A DNA stretch of 64,000 bases from Megachile rotundata (GCF_050947335.1 NC_134993.1:17112001-17176000); one strand, 5' to 3'; shown: positions 36,101 through 50,700, numbered from the stretch's first letter. Program-made: numbers and translations. The notes: a model not told the origin generated them from the sequence alone.

Positions 36101-39100
36101 AATAATCGTCGCGACTCTAATACGCGATCAAACTTTTTTACCTCCGACCCTTCGCGCACGTTCAGCTATTTCGCGCAAACGTTTTTTCACCTATCTTTAG
36201 CATCTTTTATAGATAGTTTCGCGAGCCCTCGGTACAGTCGACGTTTACGGGAGATTCGAAATTGCTGGAAACGGAGTCGTCGATCGAGTGGAAATCGAGT
36301 CGGGAAATTTGGAAATTGTAAGATCGAGGAACGCCGGAGGGAGTGGTCGGGTCCCTATGATTCTTGGTAGTTAGCTAACTATGATTCAGAGGCAGTTGCG
36401 AGCCGATTACTAAGCGTGCGCTGCGCCGGCAAGGCTCGTCCTATCGTGGCCTTTCCGATGAAAATCACGGATCGCGGGAAAAGCCGACGGCCAGTTTCAC
36501 TTCTACCTGATGTTATTGTGTTCCCTCTCGAAAACCTTCGGCCTCTCCTACGACGTACGCTTAAGCCTACTCCACGCTCGGATTATCCTGGCTTTTCCCG
36601 TTTCCTTATTCCTTATTTCCGGATCAGACTCTTCCTTTGCTCTATTAAACGTTCTATTCGATATTTTTTCGCCTACGAAAACTCTGCTCTCCGACAAATT
36701 CAGAGATACTCGTATTATTAAGAATTTTTTAATATTTCATCGCGATCGTGCGTCTCGTTAGACGTTTTCTAAACGGATTATAGGGGTTATAGGGTTATAG
36801 GGAGAGGGGAAAAAAAAAATGGGGCGAGAGAGTAAACGGTTCGTTCGGGGCAAAGCGTGAAACAGGCTTTAGGTCGTAGTCGAGTTCGGGTTAGTCGGAC
36901 CTCCACAGGTAGGGTGGATCCACCTAACGTACACCTGCGTTTCCTGTCGTTCGAATCGTAGGGACGCGCACCTGACAACCGGAAGCCGAACGTCGCTAGG
37001 TAAACAGCGACAATATGTTCCCTAACCAAACCGAATATTCGGCTTTTCTACACCGTTCTTCTACTCGGAGAAAAACTTGTACTTGTACTTATCTCGTAGA
37101 AAAGATATTTCTACGAGGCGGTTGACTATATTTTTTCATCGGTGACTCGTGAGTCATCGATGGGGTTGCACGTCTATCGCGTGCACGATTGATCGGGCTG
37201 TTTGTTCTGTCAGGTGTGCACACGTACGCGCACCACACGCGTTACCTGCGAAGGTAACCAGACTATTCGATCGGACACGTGTCCGCGCGCGAGTGCCAGT
37301 CAGTTGCCGGGTGACCTGTTATCGTTTCAGGAAAAAGGGACTTGATATGCGTCGATCGCGTTATATTCGATTACGTAATAGGAATTTTGGTATTGTTCGA
37401 GGAACAAAAGATCGCGTATAACGCGGAAACGGTAAGAAAGACCTACGTAACGAAGACACTTGTTCGTAATTGCGCGTCCGAAAGTCTGCTCGCGGCTGAA
37501 GGCGCTCGGTAGAAGCTCGAGAAAGATAGTAAGCTCGTTCGTACAGAAGTAACCAGAAGAAAGATAAGCGTTCGATATCAGGTGGCGAGAGCTGATAAAG
37601 GCCACATTCCAGGCACCTAGTTCTCAGGCTGCACCGACACACCGTGTGCGCCGTGTGCGCCGTGTCAACAATTTTCGATTCCGTGTAAAAGGTGTGTGCG
37701 CGTTATTTTTCACGCGCGCCGTTCGTTCACCTCGTACAGACTTCTGTCCGTAGGGTCGCTTCAACCCCTCGAATTTGATCGAGCATGTGATCCGAGTGCA
37801 AAATGATCGACGTCGATTGGGCCAGTTGGTTCTCCCGCGATTCCTGCAGAGCTTGCTGGCACTGCATCGCGAACAGACTAGGACTGAACGTCGTTTGTTG
37901 CAGGTAAAATTACCGAGTACATAGAGATTATTTGCTCGCTTACACGGATCGAGACCGTGTAAGAGTAGCGATTCGGTGATAACGAAAGTTGATCAGCGCG
38001 TAGGCTCGTTCAAATTATTTGCTATTAGCGAGAGGGAGTAAATCGTTCGAAGCAAAGTCGGAAGAGCGCAACTTTAGGGAAGAACCCTCCCGTCTCGATT
38101 CGCTCGGCAGCCTTCGAATTTCCAACGAGTAATTATCTTTACGTTCGTCCGAATCGAATCGGCATTTTTCTCCGCTGCTCGTGTTACGCAATCGTTTCGT
38201 AACGCGAGGAAACTCATCGGGGTCCGGTCAGAGGAAGGTTCGTTCGAACGCGAATTTCACGTAACGAGCGGAAAACGCCGATGAAAACCGGCCATGTTCT
38301 CTCGAAATAATGGACGGGTTACGTAAACGGTACCGAACGACGAGCCGTGACACGTGTCATTGAAATTGCATAGGAATTAGTCCGCCAGATAAATCGTTGT
38401 CGCGTCGTTAAACGATAACTCGATCGCGTTCAACGAGCCTCGGTTTTCTTCGTTTTAGCTCGTTCGAAGATTATCGCGATATCAAAGGTCCTCTATAAGG
38501 TCCGAACACGGAATTCCATAGTGCGGGGTGGTTCCCGAAAGAAAATTCTTGTCGCTCGGTTTGCCGCGTTCGAGAGATTTGCCGTTGACTGTACCGCGTA
38601 AAAGTAGCGAATAGATGGTTAGAGGAGGAGCGCGAGATAGGTTCGAGAAGGATCGCAAGATCAGCTGAGAGTCGAAAGGCGAGGCAAAATCGACTCGTTG
38701 GCTGGCGTTGTTGCGTGAACCACTGGTACACAGGGTCGAGAGACTTGAATGCTCGGTTACGCGGTGCTCGGAACGCAGGAGCCAACTGTACAAGCGCGAC
38801 AGGGATGCTCGACGACTCGGAGAATCGCGAGTCGAAACGGAATCTCCCCGCCTCGATGCAAACACGATGACGACGCGGAAAATGAAACGGCTGAAAAAGA
38901 ATCCACGGTTACGAGAGACCGACGAAAAATCGAGCCTCTCGAGTACCCGGAAGAACGAAAATTATCTAACTGGACGAAAGGCATTCCGTGTCTTCGCTTA
39001 TCTCCCCGAGAAGAAAAGTATTCGAGGAATCTACCTTTCTCGAGCATTTCTCTCGAGTAACAACAATAATTTGCCTCCGAATACTTTTATCCCTCGATTC

Positions 39101-39624
39101 GAGGCACTACTTCTTAATCACCTTATTTCGCCCGCGCGTTTTTTCCACGGAAACAGATTTGTCCTAGACTGTACGTACAAGAACACGTCCGAAAAATTCC
39201 CTTTAAATCGCTCTCGATTCTCGATCGGGAAAATCGACAACGGATCACATAGAGGGAGATAATTCCGTTTTCCGGTTCACCGTGGCAAAAGACTCGGTAG
39301 TAGTAGTCTGGCGCAGAAACAAAAGGCAGCCGGAATTTCGTGGCACGAACAAAGAACGGGGCAAAGACGGAGTCGAGAAGAGGTTCGCTGGTATATACTC
39401 GAAGAAACGGACGAGAAGGAGCCCCGTGGCACACGGTTAAGAAAGAAGGACGAAGAGAACGGAGAGAAAATGTGCATCGGAAAGAGAGAAATTACATGGA
39501 GGGGCACGAAAACGGACAACAGCAGGTTGGAGGGAGGGCACGGTAGGAACGCGCAGCCGAAGAGTGGTGGAGAACAGTGTGGAATAAGGAGGGGTCTGTC
39601 GAGGTTCAGGTGGGGAAAAGAAAG

Positions 39625-39664
<40 letters not shown>

Positions 39665-42600
39665 TGAGAACACCAGTGGCTTGCCTCGGAGCGAAGCGAA
39701 GCCAACAAACTCACGTCAGTTCGAAGCTGGAGGGATGCCAGCGTTCTTCGCGCGTTCTTCCACGGTTACCCTTCCACGGTGTGCAAATTTCTCGAAAAAG
39801 TACGAAACTCCCTGCCGCGGGTGACCCTCGAGTGATCACGGTGCCACGATTCCGAGTTTCGGCCGAGAAAGATCGAGCTCGAAGGATAAATCGGAAATTA
39901 GCAGGAGAGCGTTGGTTCGGATCGGGGGAAAAGCGATGGACGGCGTCGAGGAGAGCTAGGGTTTAGGGCGAAGAGGAAAGTGGACAAAGTGTAAATCGAA
40001 GAGGTTAGGAAAGGACTGGATGATATGAGCCGATCGCAATTAAGGCGGTTAACGGAGTCGGGAATACCTGTCCGGCGTCGGGCCAAAACCGGTACGAGCG
40101 TTCTCCACGCGATATAGCGCGGCTTTGCCTCCTCCACCTCCTGCCTCGTGGCGCATGCAGCCTTCGAAAGGTGCATACACCTTCGTCGAGTCTGCGCCTC
40201 TTCGTGCCACACTGTACCTTCTTCTTCTTCTTCTTCTTCTTCTTCTTCTTCCTTCTCCTCCTCCTCCTCTTCCTCCTTCTGCGCCTCCTCTCCTTCGAAC
40301 CCGATCGTCCAGTGATATACCCCGGTTCTTCGAGTGCTACCGTTTCGCGAGTGGAATAATCTGTGCGTGTTGTGCGCCGAGCGTTCGTGGGAATGTGGAA
40401 AAGAGCGCGGGAACAACGCTCGGACGAAGAATTCTGACAGGAGCAAGAGGACCGACAGGATGATACACGGATTAATGTAAGGGAGAGGAAAAGATCAGAG
40501 ATAGAATAATGGAGAAGACCTTCGGATGAACGCGCATTGAGATTCTTGGCTCGCGCGTTTGTCGAGCGAAGAATATTACCGCGAGCTGCGAGAAACGTCC
40601 ATGAGGTTTGAACGAAGGACGAATCGCTGAGAAGCCACGCCATGAGAATCCTCAGAACGCTGCACTGGTAGGTTTCTTCGACGACTCGTTCATCCTTCCA
40701 ACTTCTTCGCTACGATATACTACCGTTCTTCTCTCTTCGACAAACTTACCTATTCGAAAATAAATTCTATACGAATGTTCCTTCGACGACGCTATACTAC
40801 TATTCGAAGGCTCCGATTATACGAAACGAGGAATTTAACCGAATCGTATCGATCAAAAGATCCTACGCAGGAAAATAGTTTTTCTTCGTAAAATACCTTT
40901 TATCGTACACTCGATTTTTTCCTACAATCTTACGTCCGTAGGCCGTAAATTAATTACGCCTCTGAATTATTAATCGATTTAATCGGTATTAATCGATTTT
41001 CCCGGAATCTCATCGAAGATGGATCGCGTCGTGAACGTGGGTTAGGTCAGCAACCTCGAAATAGTAACGTTCGATTTTCCCGAACGTTTGTCTAGCCTTC
41101 TAATACCGATAATATCGCGTAGCACGAACAGTCGGGTGACGGTGCAGTCGAATCTTTTCCGTGCTTCCCGAAGAGCATACGACAACCGCGTATGTTACCG
41201 CTTCGTGATTCTTCCATGATCAAACGCGATCTCTACTCTCATGCTCGTATTGTCGGAAAATAGAAAAAGACGATCGACGATCGACGATCTTATCGAGATG
41301 ACCCAATTGCCAGGATACGTAATGTTCGATTTTATTCGATTCCGACTGCATACGTTACAGGATACGTCGTATTCGGAATAGCCTTCTATTCCTCGCAAAG
41401 TGGTTTAGTTTTTCCAACAGGCAACGTTTCTAGGCCTGAAACGAGTGAAATCTCCGAGCAGGCTCGTGAAAGGAACACGTGGAATGGTTTTAGCGAATTC
41501 CTTGCAAGAAGAGGCCGGCCAAAGAGAGTTCGGGTGCTGAAGAGGCGCAATGCCATTAGGTCTGTTCAGCTTTTGAACCTCTTCGAGGCGACACACGGGG
41601 TACTTGCTGGTACGGCCTAAGACAAAAAGCAGATCCTCCTCTTTGGACCGTACGATTCCTCGAAACCGAAACATCGACTCGATTTCTTTGAAAATAAACC
41701 TGCCTCTTAGCTTTTCGACGTTTCAACGATCGCTTCTGTTTCTCGTTTGCCGAGAAAACCAGACGTTTCTACGATGAAAGAATCGATTTAAATAACTCCG
41801 AATAAAGAAAAATGTCGAAGTTAATTCGATCGAAGTTGATTAAATCGAAGTTAACGGTGAACGCGGAATAAGAATGATAAGGTTCGAAATTCCGTTTGCG
41901 AGTCGCGTAAGATGACATTGACCGTCGAGACCTTGAAGAAAAGATAATAAGGTAAACAGGAAACGGGTAAAAAGAGAAAGCTTGGCAAGAAAGTGGAGGA
42001 TTGTGAAAAATTGCTCGGTCAGCCAGTTACTACGGATAAGTTGCTAATGAAACTGGTGAACGTAACTGAAATACGAAAAAGAGGGGAAAAAAGGACACTT
42101 TCCCCGAAGCCGACAGAAGAAGAACGGACCTCGTTTCTCGTTGCTCGGTTTAGAATGCGTTTTTCCAACAAGTACCCCGAGTCGAATCGAGGCTCGTATG
42201 GTCGTTTCCTTAAACAGTGATCCTTGTTGAAAAGCGTGTAACCCAGATATCGTTTTCCTGCTTTAAACGGAGAATTAGAGAGCTGCTCGAGTTTTCCATC
42301 GCGGTAGCCAACGCGTAGTTAGCCTTGCGCTTTAGTTTTAATTTCGATCTATTCGATGTATCGTAGGTTACGCGAGCTTAGTGAATATATTTGCGAAGTA
42401 GCCCCGGTAGTATCGTAGCCTAATGTCTGTAGCGAAGTAATCTCGAGAACTCGAACAACTTTTCGATTCCTTTTACTCGGAAGAATCTGCTCTCTCGTGG
42501 AAGTTTTCTCGGACACCCCGTAAATTCCGTCGCTTTTGTTCGAACGGGCAAACCCTCCCCCCCGACCGCGGTATTGTCTCGTTCGAGCCGGTGAATTCAC

Positions 42601-44730
42601 GTGGCCAGCGCTTACGAACAAACCGTAATACCGTCAACGTCTCTTGTTCTACGTCCCCTTTCCGTCTGTGCCCTTGTAACTGGATCCACGGGAAAAATCC
42701 TATTCAATCAGCGACCATAGCGTTCGAAGAACTCGTATTCGTTCCTTTTTTTTCCTTCGTCGAGCAACCACGCCGAACACCGTTTGCTCTCTCTAACCGA
42801 TACAACAACCATTCCTTCGTTCGAAATTTTTCGACCGATCTTAACTCGGAAAACTATACGTTACACTTTCAGATAGGAATCGATATCGGTCGCGTTTTAA
42901 AAGCTAATACCGATAATTAATTCGTCGACGACCAATGCGCTTGCACGAGCGCCAGTGGTCACAGAATCGAGATCTCGGGATCGAATAACCAGCGTTCGAT
43001 GTTCGTCTGAAATTTCTATCGCGTTCCCATTATCGCGCTAGCAATGGCTCGGGCTTGCCGATTATTAATTATTTATCCAACCATCCTTTCTTCGTCGTTG
43101 CTTTATTTTATTTTCCCTCGATTAACTTGACGCGACGGAAGATTCAGTTTTCGGACTGAATTTTTCACCGGCAAATGGTCGCACCGACCATTTGGAAATC
43201 GATGTTGTTCGTACGTCACTTCGATAGAGACGGGTGTTTCGAATTTCTCACGATTTCCCGCCACGACCTTAAATACCGTATTATTTTTTTTTATCGCCCC
43301 GTTCACAGGAATGGGGGGAAAGAAATCGAAAAGAGCAGGGTTAGTTGTAACTCCCCTTATCCAGTGTCGCGTAAATTTCCACTTTCACGGAGATTCCTCA
43401 CGCGCAGGTTCGCCACTACCATCCATAGCTTTCCATCTTTTTATAACGGTGCCTCTCTGTTTTTTTTTCTTTTTTTTTTTACCGCAAAAACAACCCTCGT
43501 CGAACGACGTTTCGTCGCGGAATAACTTTTCGTCGCTAGAATTCGCGCTATTACCGCGTGTTCGCGTGTGAAATTTCGTCTAGTTTTTATACCGCAGCAT
43601 CTCAAACGCTGTTTAATATCGGAGTATGTTCCATCGTGAAATAATTACTCGTGAAATTGCGTTTACGGTGGCGAATTTTGAACGCGGCGCGTAACAATTG
43701 ACGGCAACAAGATGAAGTTGAAGCGGCGGGGAATACGGTGGGGAATACGGTGGGGAATACGACAGGGAAGGCGAGAAGGTGCGAATCTTAATCCTGAATG
43801 ATTGTTTCGCGGCGGTAAGTGGCTGCAATTTTAGCTGACCTCGATCGCGATGTCAGGAAGCTCGTTATCTCCTCTCGGCTAATTCCTTTCTTCCATAGAA
43901 TTTCCATGTTTGTGTCGAACGGTTCCCACAACACCTGGCTGGGCATCGCTTTTTCATTAACTCTTACCTCCGCGTCGCGCTCCTTTCCAATCGCGTAAAC
44001 CTATTAAATAATTCTACCAACGGTTTTGTCAATTTTTTTTTCGCGCGAGGATAGGTCAAACACTTTCTCCACGTAACCGAGAATCCTCTGTCGCGTTACT
44101 GTATTTATCGCGCCTTACTATACATGCGCGATCAATAGCGATTCAATAGCGATTCAATAGCGAATGTCGAAGTTGGCGATTTCCGAGGATTTGGAATTTC
44201 GTATACGTATACTCTGTAGAGACTGCGTAATACTTAGTCGTAAAGAATCGTTGCTATAGTTCAGTAATTCTGGTATTCGGTTTTTTATAATCGACGTAGT
44301 TCGAGATCACCTTAACCCTTTCGACGCTTCGCTTCGCGCGCGTTATAATATACGCGACATTTATCTCGTTTTCGATATCGTAAAACTCGTAACAAATAAG
44401 TTAGTTATAAGCAAGAGGAGATATCGCGTACGTTAAAAATTAGGCTAGAGATCGTGGAAGTCCGAAGCGTCGTTGCCAACCCGCTTTGTTCTCGAAATAT
44501 CAGGCAATTGGAACAACCCCCTTGACTAGCAAGAGGGCGGCCAACGTTCTCCAAAGTCCTCGACTAAAATGTCGCGAAGAAAAGAATAAGACGCGGCCCT
44601 CTCGTTGCATCGAAAATCGTTAAAAGGCTCACCTCGATGTTGTCGCGTTGGCAGGTCCCGAAGGCGTAGCGGCGTGACGGACATACACTCGCAGCAGCAA
44701 CAGCAACACCAGCAACAACAACAACAACAA

Positions 44731-44764
<34 letters not shown>

Positions 44765-47700
44765 TGCAGGAGAACAACAACAGCAGCTCGCGGGACGGGA
44801 AGAAATCTGCGGAGGGGCTGGTTCCCGATGAGATGTGGGCCCCTGGCGGGATAGGGCCTCACCGGGAGCTACCAGTCGATGTGCCCGACACCCTTCTGCA
44901 GAAGGCCTATCCCAACAAGGTAAACAACTGCTCCTCCGAGTATCGGAACGAGCTTCGTGGTCCCCGTAGCGCTAGCGACCTCGATCACCTCTCCCTGAAC
45001 CTTAAAAACGCCGACGCCCTTAAATCGTCGACGGACGTGACCGACGACGCGACCTCCAGACGCTGCTCGAGGAACGGTCAGCCCCAGCCGCTGAAAATCG
45101 AGCTGAAGATCGAATCGTCGGAGAACCTCGAGGACGAGGACGACGAGCCGAAACGTACCGAGGAATCCTCTAACGAACCGGACAAGTATCGAAACAGTCC
45201 GTCCACCTTGGGTTCGATCGACCTCAAGAATCCTTTCAAGGACTTTGACGAGGAAGAGGAGGAGGAGGAGGAGGAGGAGGAGGAGGAGGAGGAGGAGGGG
45301 GAGGAGGAAGAGGAGGACGAAGGAGCGAACGAGGAGAGTACCGGTCAAAAAGAGTCGAGCGTCGACGCGGACGTCGAGGAGGATTACCCGTTCGCCAAAG
45401 AGGATTATCCAACGATGCTGAAGACGTGTAGCGACGACTCGGCTAGCCCCAGAAGCTCCTCCGGACGATCCGACAGCACGGCTCCTCTCGACACTAGCCT
45501 CGTGCTGAGACACGCCAAGACTCGGAGTAAAGATTCGCCCGCTTACGACGCCCGAAGGATAGATCTCGGCTCTCCGTGCAGACCAGTTGTCCCCGATATC
45601 AAGATAACGCCTCTGTTCCCTAGAAATAGAGATACCACGTCGTTCGACAACCCCGCGTACGGTCTAGCCGACCTGCAAGATCTGCAGGGGTTGCTGATGA
45701 GGTCGGACGAGGTGTCGGATCTGACGCGATTGATCGACGAACAGTGTACCGTTTCGAGGATCCCACGGGATCCGGAACGAGCGTCTCCGATCGGGCCGCG
45801 AGCGGAAACCGTTCCCTCGGGCAAGTCCGCGAAGAGCTCGAAGGCTCGCAGACAGACCGAGGCAGAACGCTCGAAACCGAAAGCGAAGAGGAGCGTGGAC
45901 GCGGAGGAGCTGATACGAGCAGGCTCCAGCGAGGATTTACTGGGCATCGAGTCGGGCAGCAGTCTTTCCTCGTCCTCGAGGCAACGCCCGAAGAAGAAGA
46001 GACACCAACAGATCTCCAGCGGATATTCGACTTTGAGAAGCGACGCGTCCACCGACCTCGAACACCTCGATCGGAGTTTCCTCGTGGTCGCGGGCAAAAC
46101 GTACCGCGAGGTGGCCGTCGATTGTCCGCCCGATTTCGTGCCCGTGACCAAGTGTCACCCCGTTTATCCCCCGCCGAACAAGACCCCGAACAACAGCAAG
46201 CACAACACCCTCGAGCCGAAAAGGGAGCGCGCGGCCAAAGGAACCGCGTTAACGGGCTGCGGGGATGACGGGAGTGGCCCGTGCATCGGAAACACCGCTA
46301 TCACCACTACCACCACCACCACCACCACCACCACTACCACCACGATCCTAGTAGCCTCGTCACCAACACCTCGCATTCCCTCGAACGACCTTAGTAGCTT
46401 CGCTGCTATAGCTAGCGGCGACGACGCTAGCGCCACGGAGAACGTGGTCGCGCGCACGCTAGACAGAAAACGCGACTCCTCCTCGAAGAAGGTAAGCGCC
46501 AGAGTCAAGAATTTACTCGTCGACGGCTTCCTCTCTATCGTGCACCAGCAGCCGCGACACGGCAAAACGCTTCTACACGCTTCCAGCACGCACCATCGCT
46601 CCTCTAACAGCTCGCTGCTGCTCTCGGCCTCTAATAATCGGCTTCGACGCTATAGCAACTTCTTGCCGGACGATGCTTCCTCTTCGTTCTTCTTGTCCTC
46701 TCGCGAGTCGTTGCTTTCGAAAGAGGACCCGGTTGCTCGCGCCACCGTCACGGCTTATCTTGCTCCTGCCAGAGTCGTGTTCTCTAACGGAAACTCCTCG
46801 ACGAACTTGTCCTTCGTTCAGGAGAGCAATCAAAATTGTCGGAATTCTTTGCGCGAGTACGGTCGTCCGTTCGACGATTCGCCCGACACGCAGAATCGGA
46901 CAAACTCGCGGCTCTCTTTCGAGTACAGACGTTCGAAATTTCTCGATCGTTCGACCGATTGGCGGACCAAAAGCGAACCGGAATTGTCCCGTTTTCGCGT
47001 TCGCGATCTCCCGAACGAACTTCGCGATTGCTACTCGGACAGCAGCCGCTTCGTCTTCCGCTCGAATCGTCGTAAAGTCGTACTCGATCGCGTTCGAGCA
47101 ACCGGGGCAGCTACGAAACCGTCGCAGGATCGTGCGAAGATACCTACGTACCCCTTGTACGAGAACCAACGACGCTTCGAGGATCATCATCAGGTAAAGC
47201 TTGCTTTCCCATCTTTCCTTCTACGCAGCTTTTTCTCTGACATGCGCTCTTTTTCTACAGTCCTGTCACTCTCTTACGACGCTTACGAGCATATCTTTGT
47301 AGAAAAACCGCGTCAACTAAGAATGGATAAACGAAGGTAAAAGAGCGCATATCGACTCTAACCGAAACTCTAACGTTTACTCGCGATCTTCCAGAGAATG
47401 TATTCCGTAACGCACGCGCTTGCTCTCCATTTTTCTACTCTCGCCTCTATCCCTGTTCTCTCTTTTTCAATTCTCTGGCTGCGTTGTTCGCTTCCGTGTG
47501 TAGCCAACAATACGAACGGCGTGTCTCTCGGACTTGCTCGAGTCATCGTTCTCGATGACTCGATTAAAAAAAGAATACGCGAAAGAACAGGATAAACGAA
47601 CGAACGAACACAGGGAAGAAGAAAAGAAGTCTTTCCGGTAGTTGAGATCGCTTGGCGAAGGACTTGCCGAAGGGACCTTTAACGCGAGCCGTGTTTTCTT

Positions 47701-50700
47701 TGAAACGGATTTTTAGGCCGGTCTGAACGGAGTGAAACCTGCCATCCCTCCGAGAGATCAAAAACGGGCACCTGCCAGACCACCGAAAGATAATCTACGT
47801 TTGTCCGCCACGCAGAACAACAATGTGGAGTCCACCGATAACGCGAATGCCGAGCCCACGCAGCAGCAACTGCATTCCATCAGGAAATATCAGGTACCGT
47901 GTGATCCGTCTTTTTTGGAAAAACTACCTACGCCGTACCAATATTTTATACTGGATCCCTCCTATTGTTCGTTTCAGAGATCAAACTCCCAACAAGACGT
48001 CGTCACGGTCGTCGGCTCTTTGATTTTTCTGATAGTTTTCGCTACGAATCCGTTCTCCTCTCCCGAGAACATATTTCACGTTTCTTATCTTCTCTCGTAG
48101 AAATGATGTATTCGCGAGAATATGCGTCGAGAGAGAGAGATTAAATATCTTTTCGGAAGAGTATGGAGTCAAGAACGGATAGATGGAAATCGACGAGTCA
48201 ACGATCTTGGCGCCTTCTTGTTCTCTTCTTACGGATGCTACGTAAGATTCGCGTTAGTTAAACGAATAGTTTGTGATTCTTCAAATTTTTCGCGTGCCTG
48301 ACTTAACGTGCATCGAACGATATAAGAATCTTCTATGAATCGATTTTCGAAGGTAGCGCAAAGAGAATGGTTTTTCGTCGTTGGAATTCATCGAAACGTT
48401 CGGTTCGGTCTCGAAACGATTCGCGAAGCCGCAGGAATAATTGAATCGTTGACCAAGGCATTTCGGTGGGAATGTAAAAAGTATCGAACGCGTGGAAACG
48501 CGTGGTATTCCGCATGAATAATTTACCGTTGCGTAACATTATAAAGGCATAAAAGCGTAGGACAGATCGTGAACAATCACCAGGTTACAACAGGAAATTA
48601 CGGATCCCGGGAAGCCTCGCCTCTTCGGTAGAAATTTTCCGAATTTCTAACAAATGTGCAGTAACAACGTTGAATCGAAGTCGCTGTTCGTAACTCGTCG
48701 AGTTTAAAATCGAGAGTATCGTTACGGAGAAACACCAGAAACAGTCTCGAGTCCGTTTGCCTCGGATAGAAAAAATTCTCCGACCACCTCTAAGTGAAGT
48801 GTGGTCTGGAATGTAAAGAACCCCGTGCCAATGGTCTAAGATTACACGGCTCCAGTCTAACGTTACGAACTTTCGATAGGTGTAGAGGCTGATTCAGGCA
48901 ACTAGCATTCGTCTCTACCGATCGTTTTCCATGTCCCGCCACCTCGGTTAGCTCTCTGTTTCTGTCTGTTCTTCTGGCAAGGAAGGCGTAGTTTTTTCTT
49001 CTTTCCGAAGCATCGAAAGCCAGACCACCTCTCGATAAATTGAAACGGTGCAAGATAACGAGCGACGCGTCTGCTCATTTTTACGATATCTAAAATGTTG
49101 TTATACAATTCATATACTATCCAACTAGCTCGAGCTGGTATTAAGAGTATTAAGAGAGTAAACAAGAGCCTTCTTTCGAAGGTTGCTACGACGGTTTAGT
49201 CGGTTTTCGCGACCAGGCAGAGAGAATCGTACGAAATCCATCGAACAGAGGAGCCGACGTTCGAGAAACCCTACCGGTGTACCGCGAGAGTAAAACGGGG
49301 CTTCGTCCAAGTATTTCTGCTCTCTGGCGATAATACGCGAGCCTGCTCCGCGTTACATAAATCACGAATCGCTGTCCGAACGATTTTTGCGCGAACGCCA
49401 ATCTTTATCGGGTTCGGTGGGCGTCGATCCGACCCACTATTTCCCTAATCTCGCAACACCCTATCCATCGCGAGAGTTCGAAAATGTTCAAGGATCGCTT
49501 CCGAAGCTGCGAACAGGATTCGTTGTCGCGTCTCGCTGGCTTCTCTACCATTTCTCTACAACCGTAGCGAATGCTTGCTCGATGTTAAACACGGAATATG
49601 TTTCTTGTCCCACGAACCACCTTGTCCTCTTCGTTGCACCGTATTCGTTTGTCGAGTAACGTACGCTTACGAGGAATTATCTTTCGATGACCGAGGTACG
49701 TAACCTTTGGTTTCTACCCACCGACCGTACGATCGTCGCTTTCCCTTTTCGCGAACGAATCGATTCGATTACTATCGAATTGCCCCGAACGAAGATGTAC
49801 AGGCGAAGAGGTAAGGCAAGAGCACAAATCGGAATCGTCGAAATTTAATCGTCGCACGCTGGATATCGGCTGTTCGGTCGTTCGTCCGAAATAAATGTTT
49901 GAACGTTCGAATCTTTCCAGGTAACGGTCGGACGTGTTTCGATAGTGTCCGAGGTATTGATAAATCGACGATGATTCGATTATAGGAGCAGTTGCGGAAA
50001 CGGAAGGACGAAGAGGAGAGACAAGAGATACTCAATCGATCGCTTCGCGGATCTAGAAAGTTGCAGGCATTGGAAAGTCACGCGACGAGTCTTTCTGGCC
50101 AAGAGAATCCTGCTTACGCTCAAGACGAGGTGACCACCGTTGCCCGTTCGAGCCATGTCGCTGCGAACGCGACGCAAGAAGTCGAGGAGCCTCCCAGACC
50201 CCTCAGTGAGTTCTATTTTCTCTTCCGATTTCTTTATCTTTTCCAATATTCCTCGTAAACTTGTCCTTTATTCCTCAAAATCTTTAAACGAATCGAATCG
50301 AATCGAATCGAATCGAATCGAATCGAAGGAGAGAGAGCTCGGAGAATCGTTCAGCCTGTATAGCTGTTGTAACGGAGGTTTTCAGTTTGCCTGCCTCCTC
50401 GAGACTCGTATTTCAGTAACGTTACAATTAGATAAGCTTCGATTTCTAAACACGCAAGAAGAATCTCGCTTAACCAGTTCGCGTTTCGTATTTCTCAGCG
50501 TACGGAGAGGTCGTCGCTACGTTGGAGAGGCTACAGCTTCAGTTACGCAGCATTTCCGGTGCCCTAGGCATCTCTGGTCCAGGAGTAGAGGCCGAATTGG
50601 AAGCGGTGCGGACGCTTCTGGTGCAGAGTCGGTTCGCGTCCGCTCTAGCGACCCACCATGTTCTCAAGAACCGACTGAAATCCAACAAGGTTCTGAAACA

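Larger units (their letters stand above)
37904..40459. other. stardust intron with a probable internal promoter
   Basis: Contains a (GA)n tract at about 39627-39660 and a (TTC)n/(TCC)n tract at about 40214-40275, just upstream of two short candidate first exons. The arrangement of GA repeat followed by first exon mirrors the upstream stardust promoter at 22 kb. No other coding exon seen. Confidence 0.4.

Noticed and set aside
39898..40643. 182- and 212-codon minus-strand frames with Glu- and Lys-runs
   Set aside because: Produced by the antisense of a TTC/TCC microsatellite; low-complexity only.
44526..44862. Minus-strand frames rich in Cys or Leu
   Set aside because: Antisense shadows of the polyglutamine-coding CAG tract of stardust.
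45543..47190. Several minus-strand frames of 140-205 codons
   Set aside because: Antisense of the GC-rich giant stardust exon; the plus strand carries the ECR1 motif and correct splice phases.
49387..49659. 90-codon frame in the intron 47894-49985 as an optional stardust exon
   Set aside because: Somewhat protein-like, but no acceptor with a pyrimidine tract in front and no good in-phase donor behind.
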